Positions 1-5,713 of a DNA stretch of 8,969 bases are shown piece by piece. Source of the stretch: an uncultured Gammaproteobacteria bacterium (GTDB taxonomy: Bacteria; Pseudomonadota; Gammaproteobacteria; UBA9214); assembly GCA_905480305.1 (NCBI GenBank), contig CAJQPV010000245.1, positions 1 through 8,969 on the forward strand. The letters run 5' to 3'. Both the position numbers and the translations under genes were made by a program. Every line of letters begins with the position of its first letter. Position 1 is the first letter of the stretch. The notes beneath the pieces are model-generated. The model saw nothing but the letters and a program-made list of their open reading frames with translations, ran no database searches and was not told the DNA's origin.

Positions 1-405
1 CTGCAATGTGGAACCGATGGTATTGTCAGTATCCCAGCCAAAGCGCTCGCGCGTCACCCGGTGCATCGCAGCCAGCCCTTCGCCCAGCGCAGCCAGATCA
101 TCACGCCCGCCCAGTTGCAGGTCTTCCAGCACCAGGTAAGCAGACTCGCCGTCATCGCCCCAGCACACCGCTTCAGGCACCCTCAGGGTATGACTGTCCT
201 GTAATTCCCGCAGTCCCAGCGCTTCCGCCGCAAACATATCCGCCCGGCTGGCCGAATTCAGCTTTACAAAATAACTGTCTGCGCCATAGCGCACGCGCAG
301 TGTCTGGTTGATACAGCCGCCACCTGTCGACTCCTGCCCTGACAGCTCGGCCTGTTGACCGGTGGCTGCGGCGATGTCAGCGCCAATGGTTTCCCAAAGA
401 GACAT
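1..405 (-). CDS. Fructosamine/ketosamine-3-kinase family protein (N-terminal part, cut by window edge)
   Basis: Reading leftward from the ATG at 405-403 gives 135 codons open to the window edge; the C-terminal half is missing. The family (FN3K / YniA, aminoglycoside-phosphotransferase fold) phosphorylates sugars bound to amines, such as fructosamines and ribulosamines, in the cytosol, and so destabilises glycation adducts. Visible landmarks are the glycine-rich loop GGGCINQT at residues 28-35, the ATP-binding lysine K48 in YFVKLN, E61 in the following helix, the hinge-like LVLEDL at 91-96, and GWDTDNTIGST at 123-133, which closely resembles the family's GWHxDNTIGSTPQ. The start is supported by a strong Shine-Dalgarno, AAGGAAGGA (417-409 on the minus strand), just upstream. 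A second ATG at 409-407 is in another frame. The gene is third in the leftward cluster after the HNH and exonuclease genes, 55 bases past the exonuclease stop. Family assignment is confident; the exact sugar substrate is unknown. Confidence 0.9.
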   Translation of the reverse strand, partial: MSLWETIGADIAAATGQQAELSGQESTGGGCINQTLRVRYGADSYFVKLNSASRADMFAAEALGLRELQDSHTLRVPEAVCWGDDGESAYLVLEDLQLGGRDDLAALGEGLAAMHRVTRERFGWDTDNTIGSTLQ

Positions 406-460
406 ACATCCTTCCTTTGTATCCTGTTCGATGTTTACAACGACAAGCGCCGCGCGAGCA

Positions 461-1363
461 CTAGGCGCCTGAGGACGAACGCACCAGCCGTGCAGCCGTC
501 ATACGCCCCAGCCCCAGTTGTTCACATGCCGCCGTGATCGAATCGGCCGTGGCCGCACGCCGCACAATATCCGTGTCCGTCACCTGCATGTCCGGATCGA
601 CAGCGATACCCGTAAGTTCGCGCGCCAGCAACGCATCCGCCTCATGCTCTCGCAACAACCGCTGCACGCGTGCCGCACCACGTAGTTTCAAAGCGGTGAC
701 ACTTTCAATTTGATGATAGATTTCCGGCAGCGAACCAAATGCTGCCAGCAGCGCCGCGGCCGTTTTCGGCCCGATACCCGGCACACCGGGGATGTTATCC
801 ACCGCATCACCGGCCAGCGCCAGCCAGTCAGCCACCTGGTGCGGTTCCACCCCCAGCCATTTCTGCACATCTGCATGTTGGTGACGGCGGTTGCGCGCAT
901 AGTCCCACAACATGTCGCCGGGTTCCAGCAACTGTGCCAGGTCCTTGTCGGCACTCATCACTACAATCGAGTAACCCTGTGCGCGCATGCACGCGGCAAT
1001 CGTGCCGATCAAATCATCCGCCTCGAAGCGGTTACTGGAAAAGTCGGGCAAGCCCAGTGCCTGCACCAGCGTACGGCAAAATTCGAACTGCTTGCTGAGT
1101 TCCGCTGGCGGTGCCTCCCGATTTGCCTTGTAATCCGGAAAAATCTCGTTGCGAAACGAGCTGGTCAGGCTTTCATCAAAGGCCACTGCCACGTGTTGCG
1201 GTTTAACCTGCTCGAGAAATCCGGCAAGAAACCCGGCAAAACCGTGTAGCGCATTGATTGCATCACCGTTGCTGTTTTGTAAATCATCGGGTACTGAATA
1301 GTAGGCACGGAAAATATAGATGCTGGCGTCAATCAAATAAACGCGTGGTGTGGAATCAGCCAC
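461..1363 (-). CDS. Stand-alone 5'-3' exonuclease / flap endonuclease (Pol I 5'-nuclease family)
   Basis: This 300-residue protein matches the 5'-nuclease domain of DNA polymerase I without a polymerase, as in small FEN/Xni-type enzymes. The family cuts 5' flaps and 5' ends of branched DNA using two metal ions. Residues 1-180 form the PIN-like nuclease core and about 185-215 the helix-hairpin-helix DNA-binding segment GVPGIGPKTA (193-202). The acidic ligand set looks complete: D12 (LIDAS), D63 (AFDES), E114/D116/D117 (EADDLIG), D139/D141 (SADKDLAQ), D186 and D189 (GDAVDNIPG). An active enzyme is therefore expected. The start is a GTG at 1363-1361; no closer start keeps the LIDAS strand, and no clear Shine-Dalgarno precedes it. 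The HNH stop lies only 9 bases upstream, which suggests translational coupling. It may play the role of E. coli Xni (ExoIX), but orthology cannot be decided from the sequence alone, so no symbol is given. A role in Okazaki-fragment or repair flap removal is inferred. Confidence 0.9.
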   Translation of the reverse strand: MADSTPRVYLIDASIYIFRAYYSVPDDLQNSNGDAINALHGFAGFLAGFLEQVKPQHVAVAFDESLTSSFRNEIFPDYKANREAPPAELSKQFEFCRTLVQALGLPDFSSNRFEADDLIGTIAACMRAQGYSIVVMSADKDLAQLLEPGDMLWDYARNRRHQHADVQKWLGVEPHQVADWLALAGDAVDNIPGVPGIGPKTAAALLAAFGSLPEIYHQIESVTALKLRGAARVQRLLREHEADALLARELTGIAVDPDMQVTDTDIVRRAATADSITAACEQLGLGRMTAARLVRSSSGA

Positions 1364-1372
1364 GGTAACAGT

Positions 1373-1987
1373 TTAGATCGAGATGGTTGCGTAATCGTGC
1401 GCGAGACGTTCGTGCAAGGGACTGCTGCGCGGAAAGTGCGCGCGTAAGAATTCCATCTGGTCAGACAGCACTCGACGGCACTGCAGGTATATGTACTCGG
1501 CATGTGTAGGAATAAACGGCACCGCCAGCAACTCCATGGCCGACTGCTCCGGTGTCCGCCCGGCCTTATGGTTATTACAACGCCGACAGGCAGTGACGAC
1601 ATTGTTCCAGATATCCTGGCCACCCTGGATCACCGGGGTGACATGGTCGCGGGACAGGTCGTGGTAACCGAAGGTCTCACCGCAATAAAGACACACGTGG
1701 GAATCACGTTTGAACAAGGCAGGATTATTCAGCGGTGGGACGTAGCGGTCACGGAACTTGCTCAAGGCGCGGTTATGTCCCAGCGTCGCAATAATGGAGT
1801 TCACTTCAATAAAACTGCGGCGGCCGGTTTTCGCACAGATGCCGCCGTGTACCCGGTACAACAGGGTGCCACAGGTATAGGCAACCTGCTGCAGATGGTA
1901 GAGGCGCACCGCGTCCTGGTAGCCGACCCACTCGAGCGGCATACCCGAAACGTCTGTCCTCAAAACCTGATGACTCAGATCCATCAT
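1373..1987 (-). CDS. HNH endonuclease family protein
   Basis: This 204-residue protein carries a complete HNH (McrA-like) nuclease motif in its middle: a zinc knuckle C99-x2-C102 (CLYCGE), the catalytic DH at D114-H115 (RDHVTPV), N128/N129 in WNNVV, a second knuckle C134-x2-C137 (CRRC) and NNHK at 138-141. HNH folds use the histidine with a bound metal to cut DNA; C99, C102, C134 and C137 probably hold a structural zinc. The flanking N-terminal 95 residues and the segment after GRTPEQ (143-148) resemble the chromosomal HNH proteins common in gammaproteobacteria, whose job is largely unknown. The start is the first of two adjacent ATGs (1987-1985), preceded by AAAGGTG at ordinary distance. It is the first gene of the leftward cluster and is followed after 9 bases by the 5' nuclease gene. 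Restriction activity is possible, but no methyltransferase lies nearby. Domain call is firm; biological role is not known. Confidence 0.88.
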   Translation of the reverse strand: MMDLSHQVLRTDVSGMPLEWVGYQDAVRLYHLQQVAYTCGTLLYRVHGGICAKTGRRSFIEVNSIIATLGHNRALSKFRDRYVPPLNNPALFKRDSHVCLYCGETFGYHDLSRDHVTPVIQGGQDIWNNVVTACRRCNNHKAGRTPEQSAMELLAVPFIPTHAEYIYLQCRRVLSDQMEFLRAHFPRSSPLHERLAHDYATISI

Positions 1988-2165
1988 TTAGCACCTTTGA
2001 AGATGCCGGCAAACGAGCTGCAATCGCGCCGTTTACTGCACCAGCACACAGATATTGCGATATTTTCATGAGCCTACCATGACGCCTGAAAGCACGCCAG
2101 AAAAGAGGCGCTGCCCTCACCTGCTGGCTGAGCGGAGCGCGGAACGCCCGTGAGTGCTCTTAAGC

Positions 2166-2195
2166 TTGAATTATTGCGTCAAAACACGCTAGTAT
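2166..2195 (+). promoter_or_regulatory. Possible sigma-70 promoter of the pnt operon
   Basis: TTGAAT (2166-2171) and TAGTAT (2190-2195) are separated by 18 bases, each matching four of six consensus positions. This would start a transcript near 2202, about 85 bases before pntAA. It lies in the 299-base divergent gap between the HNH and pntAA genes (1988-2286). In the rest of that gap I see no gene, no convincing leftward promoter for the HNH cluster and no terminator-like hairpin, only a minor repeat (GATATT twice, 2 bases apart, near 2051-2064). Confidence 0.35.
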
Positions 2196-2276
2196 TCCGG
2201 CCGCTTGATCTACAAGCACCCTTTATCAAACTATCAATGTAACTTGCCCCGGGCTTTCAGCACGACAAGTCGCAGC

Positions 2277-2281
2277 GGAGG
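2277..2281 (+). promoter_or_regulatory. Ribosome binding site of pntAA
   Basis: GGAGG lies 5 bases before the ATG at 2287, a near-ideal Shine-Dalgarno. It fixes the pntAA start, which also agrees with the family N-terminus. Confidence 0.8.
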
Positions 2282-2286
2282 TCGCA

Positions 2287-3420
2287 ATGCCGATACGCGT
2301 GGCTGTGCCTAAAGAAACCCTGCCGGGTGAAAACCGGGTTGCCCTGATCCCTGAAGTTGTCCGCAAACTGGCCAAGCTCGATGTTGAAGTCCTGCTCGAG
2401 TCCGGCGCCGGGGTCAGCTCACATTATCCTGACGATGAATATGACGCTGCCCGTATCGTCACCGATACAGACAGCCTCTACCGTGAGGCCGACGTGGTGC
2501 TCGCCGTGCAGCCACCTTCAGCCGACACCCTCGGCAAGTTGCGTGAAGGCAGCATCTATATCGGTTTACTACTGCCATTTCAGCGCCTTGAGCACATCAA
2601 GGACCTGAAAGACCGTAACATCACCAGTTTCGCCATGGAGTTGGTGCCGCGTATCTCCCGCGCCCAGAGCATGGACGTGCTGTCATCGCAGGCCGCCGTG
2701 GCCGGCTACAAGGCAGTGTTACTGGCCGCCAACCTGTCCGGCAAATTTTTCCCCATGCTGACCACGGCCGCCGGCACCATCCGGCCCGCCAAGGTCGTCA
2801 TAATCGGCGCCGGTGTCGCCGGCCTGCAGGCTATTGCCACAGCCCGGCGTCTCGGCGCCATCGTCGAAGGCTACGATGTACGTGCCGCCACCAAGGAACA
2901 GGTGGAATCCCTCGGCGCCAGGTTTATTGATATCGATGTTGCTGCCGAAGGCACAGGCGGCTATGCCCGCGAACTGACAGACGAAGAAAAGCAGCAGCAA
3001 CAGGCTGTTCTGGCTGAACATATTGCAGCGGCAGACGTAGTCATCACCACGGCGGCCCTGCCCGGCCGGCCGTCACCGAAAATCATCCCGGCCAGCATGG
3101 TCACAGGCATGAAGCCCGGCTCGGTGATCATTGACCTGGCGGCCGAGGGCGGTGGCAACTGCGACCTCACGCAGGCCGGCGAACAGCTTGATCACAACGG
3201 CGTCACCATCTACGGCCCGCTCGACGTACCCAGCATGCTCGCGGTACACGCCAGCGAGATGTACGCCAAGAACCTGCTGAATTTCCTGACACCCATGATC
3301 CAGGACGGCCAACTGGCCCCGGACTGGGATGACGAGGTGATCGCGGACAGCGCGCTCACCCATGCCGGCGAGATACGCCACGCGCCAACGCGCGCACTGG
3401 TTGAAGGAGAGGCATCATGA
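2287..3420 (+). CDS. pntAA: Proton-translocating NAD(P) transhydrogenase, subunit alpha part 1 (NAD(H)-binding dI)
   Basis: This 377-residue soluble subunit is the dI component of the membrane transhydrogenase, which moves hydride from NADH to NADP+ driven by the proton gradient. It supplies NADPH at the cytoplasmic face. The start IRVAVPKETLPGENRVAL (residues 3-20) is typical of the family, shared with alanine dehydrogenase. The active-site RQD loop is intact: R122, Q127, D130 and S133 in PRISRAQSMDVLSSQ, which line up with R127, Q132, D135 and S138 of Rhodospirillum rubrum at a constant offset of five. The Rossmann nucleotide loop is G174-A-G176-V-A-G179. There is no membrane part, so this is the split three-subunit arrangement and not the fused PntA of E. 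coli. Length is close to the R. rubrum subunit (about 384). It is first in the operon; its TGA overlaps the ATG of pntAB in ATGA (3417-3420), implying coupled translation. Annotation is confident. Confidence 0.96.
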   Translation: MPIRVAVPKETLPGENRVALIPEVVRKLAKLDVEVLLESGAGVSSHYPDDEYDAARIVTDTDSLYREADVVLAVQPPSADTLGKLREGSIYIGLLLPFQRLEHIKDLKDRNITSFAMELVPRISRAQSMDVLSSQAAVAGYKAVLLAANLSGKFFPMLTTAAGTIRPAKVVIIGAGVAGLQAIATARRLGAIVEGYDVRAATKEQVESLGARFIDIDVAAEGTGGYARELTDEEKQQQQAVLAEHIAAADVVITTAALPGRPSPKIIPASMVTGMKPGSVIIDLAAEGGGNCDLTQAGEQLDHNGVTIYGPLDVPSMLAVHASEMYAKNLLNFLTPMIQDGQLAPDWDDEVIADSALTHAGEIRHAPTRALVEGEAS

Positions 3421-3707
3421 TCGAAGGGATGACAGCACTCTATATATTCATGCTGGCGGCGTTCACCGGCTATGAAATCATCGGACGGGTACCCGCCATC
3501 CTGCACACCCCGCTGATGTCGGGCTCCAATTTTGTCCATGGCATCGTGCTGGTCGGCGCGATGGTGGCCATGGGCCATGCCGAGACCACGTTGCAACTGG
3601 TGATCGGCTTCATCGGCGTCGCACTGGCGGCCGGTAACGCCGTCGGCGGCTATGTCGTCACCGAGCGCATGCTCGAGATGTTCAAAAGCAGCAAGGGGAG
3701 CAACTGA
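3417..3707 (+). CDS. pntAB: NAD(P) transhydrogenase, subunit alpha part 2 (small membrane subunit)
   Basis: This 96-residue integral membrane protein supplies the alpha-side helices of the proton channel domain dII. Three hydrophobic segments can be seen at about 7-22, 40-55 and 59-80. Between the first and second is the strongly conserved stretch IGRVPAILHTPLMSGSN (22-38). A histidine, H41, opens the second helix at about the position of the protonatable alpha-2 His42 described in Thermus thermophilus. The start ATG overlaps the pntAA stop by four bases, with GAAGGAGAGG upstream (3402-3412) as Shine-Dalgarno. Its TGA (3705-3707) shares its last base with the ATG of pntB. The gene is full length for the three-subunit type. 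Confidence 0.95.
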   Translation: MIEGMTALYIFMLAAFTGYEIIGRVPAILHTPLMSGSNFVHGIVLVGAMVAMGHAETTLQLVIGFIGVALAAGNAVGGYVVTERMLEMFKSSKGSN

Positions 3708-5092
3708 TGCATAATATTATCGATAATATTATAGAAATCAGCTACTTTGTTGCAGCTATCCTGTTCATCATGGGGCTCAAGAAGATGAGCTCCCCGGTGA
3801 CGGCGCGCAGCGGCATTATCTGGGCCGGCGTCGGCATGCTGGTCGCCACCCTGATCACCTACCTGCATCCGGGCATGCACAACTACATGCTGATGACAGT
3901 AGCGATTTTCGTCGGTGGCGTCGCCGCGTGGTGGTCCGGCAAGAAGGTCGCCATCACCGATATGCCGCAGATGATCGCCCTGTACAACGGTATGGGTGGC
4001 GGTGCGGCCGGCGCGATTGCTGCGGTGGAACTGCTCAAGGGCCGCGCAGCATTTGATTCCCAGACCTTTTTGGTACTGGCGATACTCGGCGCCCTGATCG
4101 GCTCGGTGTCATTCTCCGGCTCGCTGGTGGCCTTCGCCAAGCTGCAGGGCTGGCTGCGCCGCCCGATGCGCTTTCCGGGACAACAGATCTTCAATATTGC
4201 CGTGTTCCTGGTTGCCGTCGGTTTTGGCGCCCTGCTGCTTACGCAAAACGAATTCAGCGGCACCGTCATCCTGATCTTCTTTGTTGCCGCACTCGCCTAT
4301 GGCCTGTTGATGGCCCTGCCGATCGGTGGCGCCGACATGCCGGTGGTAATTTCACTGTTTAACGCCCTCACCGGCCTCGCGGTCGCCTTTGAAGGCTTCG
4401 TGCTGAACAACGCCGCCATGATCATCGCCGGCACCGTGGTCGGCTCCGCCGGCACCCTGCTGACGCAACTGATGGCGCGCGCCATGAACCGCTCCATCGG
4501 CAACGTGCTGTTCAGTTCCTTCGGCGCCAGTGGTGGTGATGAGGGTGATAGCGTCGAGGGCAGTATGAAACCCATCGATGCGGCCGACGCCGGCATCATG
4601 ATGGCCTATGCGGAACGCGTCGTCATAATACCGGGCTATGGCATGGCCGTGGCGCAGGCACAGCACAAGGTGTGGGAACTGGCAACACTGCTGATCAAGC
4701 GCGGTGTCGATGTGAAGTTTGCCATCCACCCGGTGGCCGGCCGCATGCCCGGCCACATGAACGTACTACTGGCCGAGGCCAACGTGCCCTATGACCTGCT
4801 CTACGACCTCGAGGAAATCAACGCCGCCTTTACGCAGACTGACGTGTCGCTGGTGATCGGCGCCAATGACGTGGTTAACCCCACTGCCCGCACCAATCCT
4901 GAAAGTCCGATCTTCGGCATGCCGATCCTGAACGCTGACCAGTCAAAGAATGTCATCGTCATCAAGCGCGGCCAGGGCAAGGGCTTCTCTGGCGTAGAAA
5001 ATGCGCTGTTCTTTGGTGACAACACCCGCATGCTGTATGGCGATGGCCAGGCCATGGCCAGCGAACTGATCGAAGCCGTCAAGGAACTTTAA
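3707..5092 (+). CDS. pntB: NAD(P) transhydrogenase subunit beta (membrane domain plus NADP(H)-binding dIII)
   Basis: This 461-residue subunit completes the transhydrogenase. Residues about 5-260 are a run of hydrophobic helices (nine are expected in the family) forming most of channel domain dII. They include DMPQMIALYNGMGG (85-98) and the glycine-rich PIGGADMPVVISLFNALTG. A charged linker (GGDEGDSVEG) leads to the soluble dIII domain, which binds NADP(H). dIII shows the nucleotide loop PGYGMAVAQAQ (309-319), the conserved HPVAGRMPGHMNVLLAE, VIGANDVVNP (383-392) and the KRGQGKGFSG lid region starting at K420. The residue aligned with the E. coli channel histidine beta-His91 is N94. An AAGGGGAG Shine-Dalgarno precedes the ATG, which overlaps the pntAB stop by one base. 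The first codons are unusually A+T rich because they hold a perfect palindrome. A strong hairpin follows the stop by about 10 bases, so this is the last gene of the operon. Confidence 0.96.
   Translation: MHNIIDNIIEISYFVAAILFIMGLKKMSSPVTARSGIIWAGVGMLVATLITYLHPGMHNYMLMTVAIFVGGVAAWWSGKKVAITDMPQMIALYNGMGGGAAGAIAAVELLKGRAAFDSQTFLVLAILGALIGSVSFSGSLVAFAKLQGWLRRPMRFPGQQIFNIAVFLVAVGFGALLLTQNEFSGTVILIFFVAALAYGLLMALPIGGADMPVVISLFNALTGLAVAFEGFVLNNAAMIIAGTVVGSAGTLLTQLMARAMNRSIGNVLFSSFGASGGDEGDSVEGSMKPIDAADAGIMMAYAERVVIIPGYGMAVAQAQHKVWELATLLIKRGVDVKFAIHPVAGRMPGHMNVLLAEANVPYDLLYDLEEINAAFTQTDVSLVIGANDVVNPTARTNPESPIFGMPILNADQSKNVIVIKRGQGKGFSGVENALFFGDNTRMLYGDGQAMASELIEAVKEL
3711..3732. repeat. Perfect 22-base A+T palindrome inside the 5' end of pntB
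   Basis: ATAATATTAT occurs twice around a central CG, giving a perfect 22-base palindrome. It starts two bases after the pntB ATG and encodes roughly NIIDNII. In the mRNA it could fold into a weak hairpin right behind the start codon; in DNA it could be a symmetric protein site. The surrounding genes are G+C rich, so the block stands out. It is seen directly; any function is unknown. Confidence 0.9.
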
Positions 5093-5101
5093 ACAGCAAC
5101 C

Positions 5102-5146
5102 GGCACACGACGCTGGACCGGCTCGGTCCAGCGTGTGCCTTGTTCG
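5102..5146 (+). terminator. Transcription terminator of the pnt operon
   Basis: A long hairpin starts about 10 bases after the pntB stop. GGCACA (5102-5107) pairs with TGTGCC (5134-5139) and CGCTGGACC (5111-5119) pairs with GGTCCAGCG (5125-5133), around a 5-base loop, with a 3-base bulge in the left arm. The tail TTGTTCG is only moderately T-rich, so termination may be incomplete or helped by Rho. Position and stem strength make it the likely end of the pnt transcript. Confidence 0.75.
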
Positions 5147-5243
5147 TGGTCAAGTGCTGCAACAGCGCCCACTTTCTTGCCCGACCGGCAAAAACAACAA
5201 TCTCATGACAAACACATTGACTGGCACCATCACCCCGGGCCGG

Positions 5244-5252
5244 TGCTATCAT
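5244..5252 (+). promoter_or_regulatory. Possible extended -10 promoter in the pntB-priA gap
   Basis: TGCTATCAT contains TG-N-TATCAT, an extended -10 element with five of six -10 matches. A TTGACT lies upstream at 5217-5222, but at 24 bases it is too far to serve as a normal -35. A start near 5259 would transcribe into the DnaA-box region with no open gene immediately after. It could yield a long priA leader, a small RNA or an origin-activating transcript, or be chance. Confidence 0.25.
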
Positions 5253-5388
5253 GAACGCCGCATAAAAACGGAAATCTTTTGTTCGTCACAGGCCCTGCAG
5301 CGACGCTGCAATACACCCACAAAAATTGCGTAAATACAGTAAATAAAGGGCTGAAATCACAATACCGGACTGAGTCCAGATTAGATGC

Positions 5389-5397
5389 TTATACACA
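5389..5397 (+). promoter_or_regulatory. DnaA box TTATACACA
   Basis: Exact match to TTATNCACA and identical to box R2 of E. coli oriC. It is the leftmost box, about 100 bases before the next. Confidence 0.65.
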
Positions 5398-5440
5398 GCG
5401 GGCCATGCACTGATGTTTTTCTGCAACAAACTGCCCGTCC

Positions 5441-5525
5441 GAGTATATTAGAACCTTATAATTAACTGTAACACCATGTTTTAATTAATTATTATTCCTG
5501 TGGATAAAATTTTGCCAATTTAACA
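5441..5525. other. A+T-rich tract, candidate DNA unwinding element
   Basis: By direct count about 20 of 85 bases are G or C, against a clearly G+C-rich background. It includes TTAATTAATTATTATT (5481-5496), which ends two bases before the DnaA box at 5499. A position directly beside a strong DnaA box is what an unwinding element needs. E. coli-type 13-mers with GATC are not present. Confidence 0.5.
5499..5507 (-). promoter_or_regulatory. DnaA box TTATCCACA (reads TGTGGATAA on +)
   Basis: Exact consensus box embedded in CCTGTGGATAA, the same local context as box R1 of E. coli oriC. It flanks the right part of the A+T-rich tract. Confidence 0.7.
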
Positions 5526-5567
5526 TCGGCACTACAAAAATAGGTACTTGAGACACTTGACCCCATT

Positions 5568-5576
5568 TCATCCACA
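5568..5576 (+). promoter_or_regulatory. Degenerate DnaA box TCATCCACA
   Basis: One mismatch from TTATCCACA. It lies 12 bases before the next box in the same orientation, roughly one helical turn, which favours cooperative DnaA binding. Confidence 0.45.
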
Positions 5577-5579
5577 GAG

Positions 5580-5602
5580 TTATCCACAGCTTTTGTGGAT
5601 AA
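5580..5602. promoter_or_regulatory. Inverted pair of DnaA boxes
   Basis: TTATCCACA (5580-5588, +) and TGTGGATAA (5594-5602, minus-strand box) face each other across the 5-base spacer GCTTT. With one extra G-C pair they make a perfect 10-base inverted repeat. The left box sits in CAGAGTTATCCACAG, the same context as box R4 of E. coli oriC. There is no T-run after it, so it is not a terminator. It lies about 40 bases upstream of a possible priA promoter and could also repress or tune it. Confidence 0.7.
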
Positions 5603-5639
5603 CAAACCGCCTCTAATTAGATGAAGGGCTTAGCTCCGT

Positions 5640-5667
5640 TTGGTAACAATTGATGTCAGACTTTAAC
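5640..5667 (+). promoter_or_regulatory. Possible sigma-70 promoter of priA
   Basis: TTGGTA (5640-5645) and TTTAAC (5662-5667) are 16 bases apart, each with four of six consensus matches. A start near 5674 would give a leader of about 40 bases. Nearby, GCTTAGCT (5628-5635) and AGCTAAGC (5672-5679) form an 8-base inverted repeat around the promoter that could be a regulatory site. Modest evidence only. Confidence 0.3.
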
Positions 5668-5713
5668 GCTAAGCTAAGCTGCAACTAACATTCACTGACC
5701 GACCACGGTAATC

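Larger units (their letters stand above)
5330..5602. other. oriC: Candidate replication origin (oriC-like): DnaA-box cluster with A+T-rich tract
   Basis: This part of the 621-base pntB-priA gap has no credible gene. It holds four exact matches to the DnaA box TTATNCACA: 5389-5397 (+), 5499-5507 (-), 5580-5588 (+) and 5594-5602 (-). A one-mismatch box TCATCCACA lies at 5568-5576 (+). An 85-base tract (5441-5525) with about 24% G+C overlaps the second box, and the tandem 9-mers GTAAATACA/GTAAATAAA lie at 5330-5347. In bacterial origins DnaA binds such boxes and melts an adjacent A+T-rich unwinding element; here the tract precedes the 5499 box with the same polarity as the DUE and box R1 of E. 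coli. No GATC occurs between 5093 and 5713, so Dam/SeqA-type control is not indicated. The alternative is a DnaA-titration or regulatory locus for priA. A genuine DnaA-binding region is likely; that it is the chromosomal origin is inference. Confidence 0.6.

Noticed and set aside
418..448. Promoter-like TTGTCG-17-GATACA on the minus strand before the kinase gene
   Set aside because: The -10 would sit so close to the kinase Shine-Dalgarno that the transcript would start within it; matches are also poor.
1502..2071. 189-codon rightward frame opposite the HNH gene
   Set aside because: The opposite strand encodes an intact HNH protein with its own ribosome site; the rightward translation shows no family features.
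1806..2120. 104-codon leftward frame overlapping the HNH start
   Set aside because: Overlaps the HNH gene in another frame and the translation resembles no known family.
5133..5333. 66-codon frame in the pntB-priA gap
   Set aside because: It begins inside the terminator's right arm, has no ribosome site and gives a composition unlike a protein.
5481..5507. DnaA-trio repeats beside the 5499 box
   Set aside because: TTATTA next to the box can be read as two trios, but so A+T-rich a stretch gives such matches by chance and the order relative to the box is uncertain.
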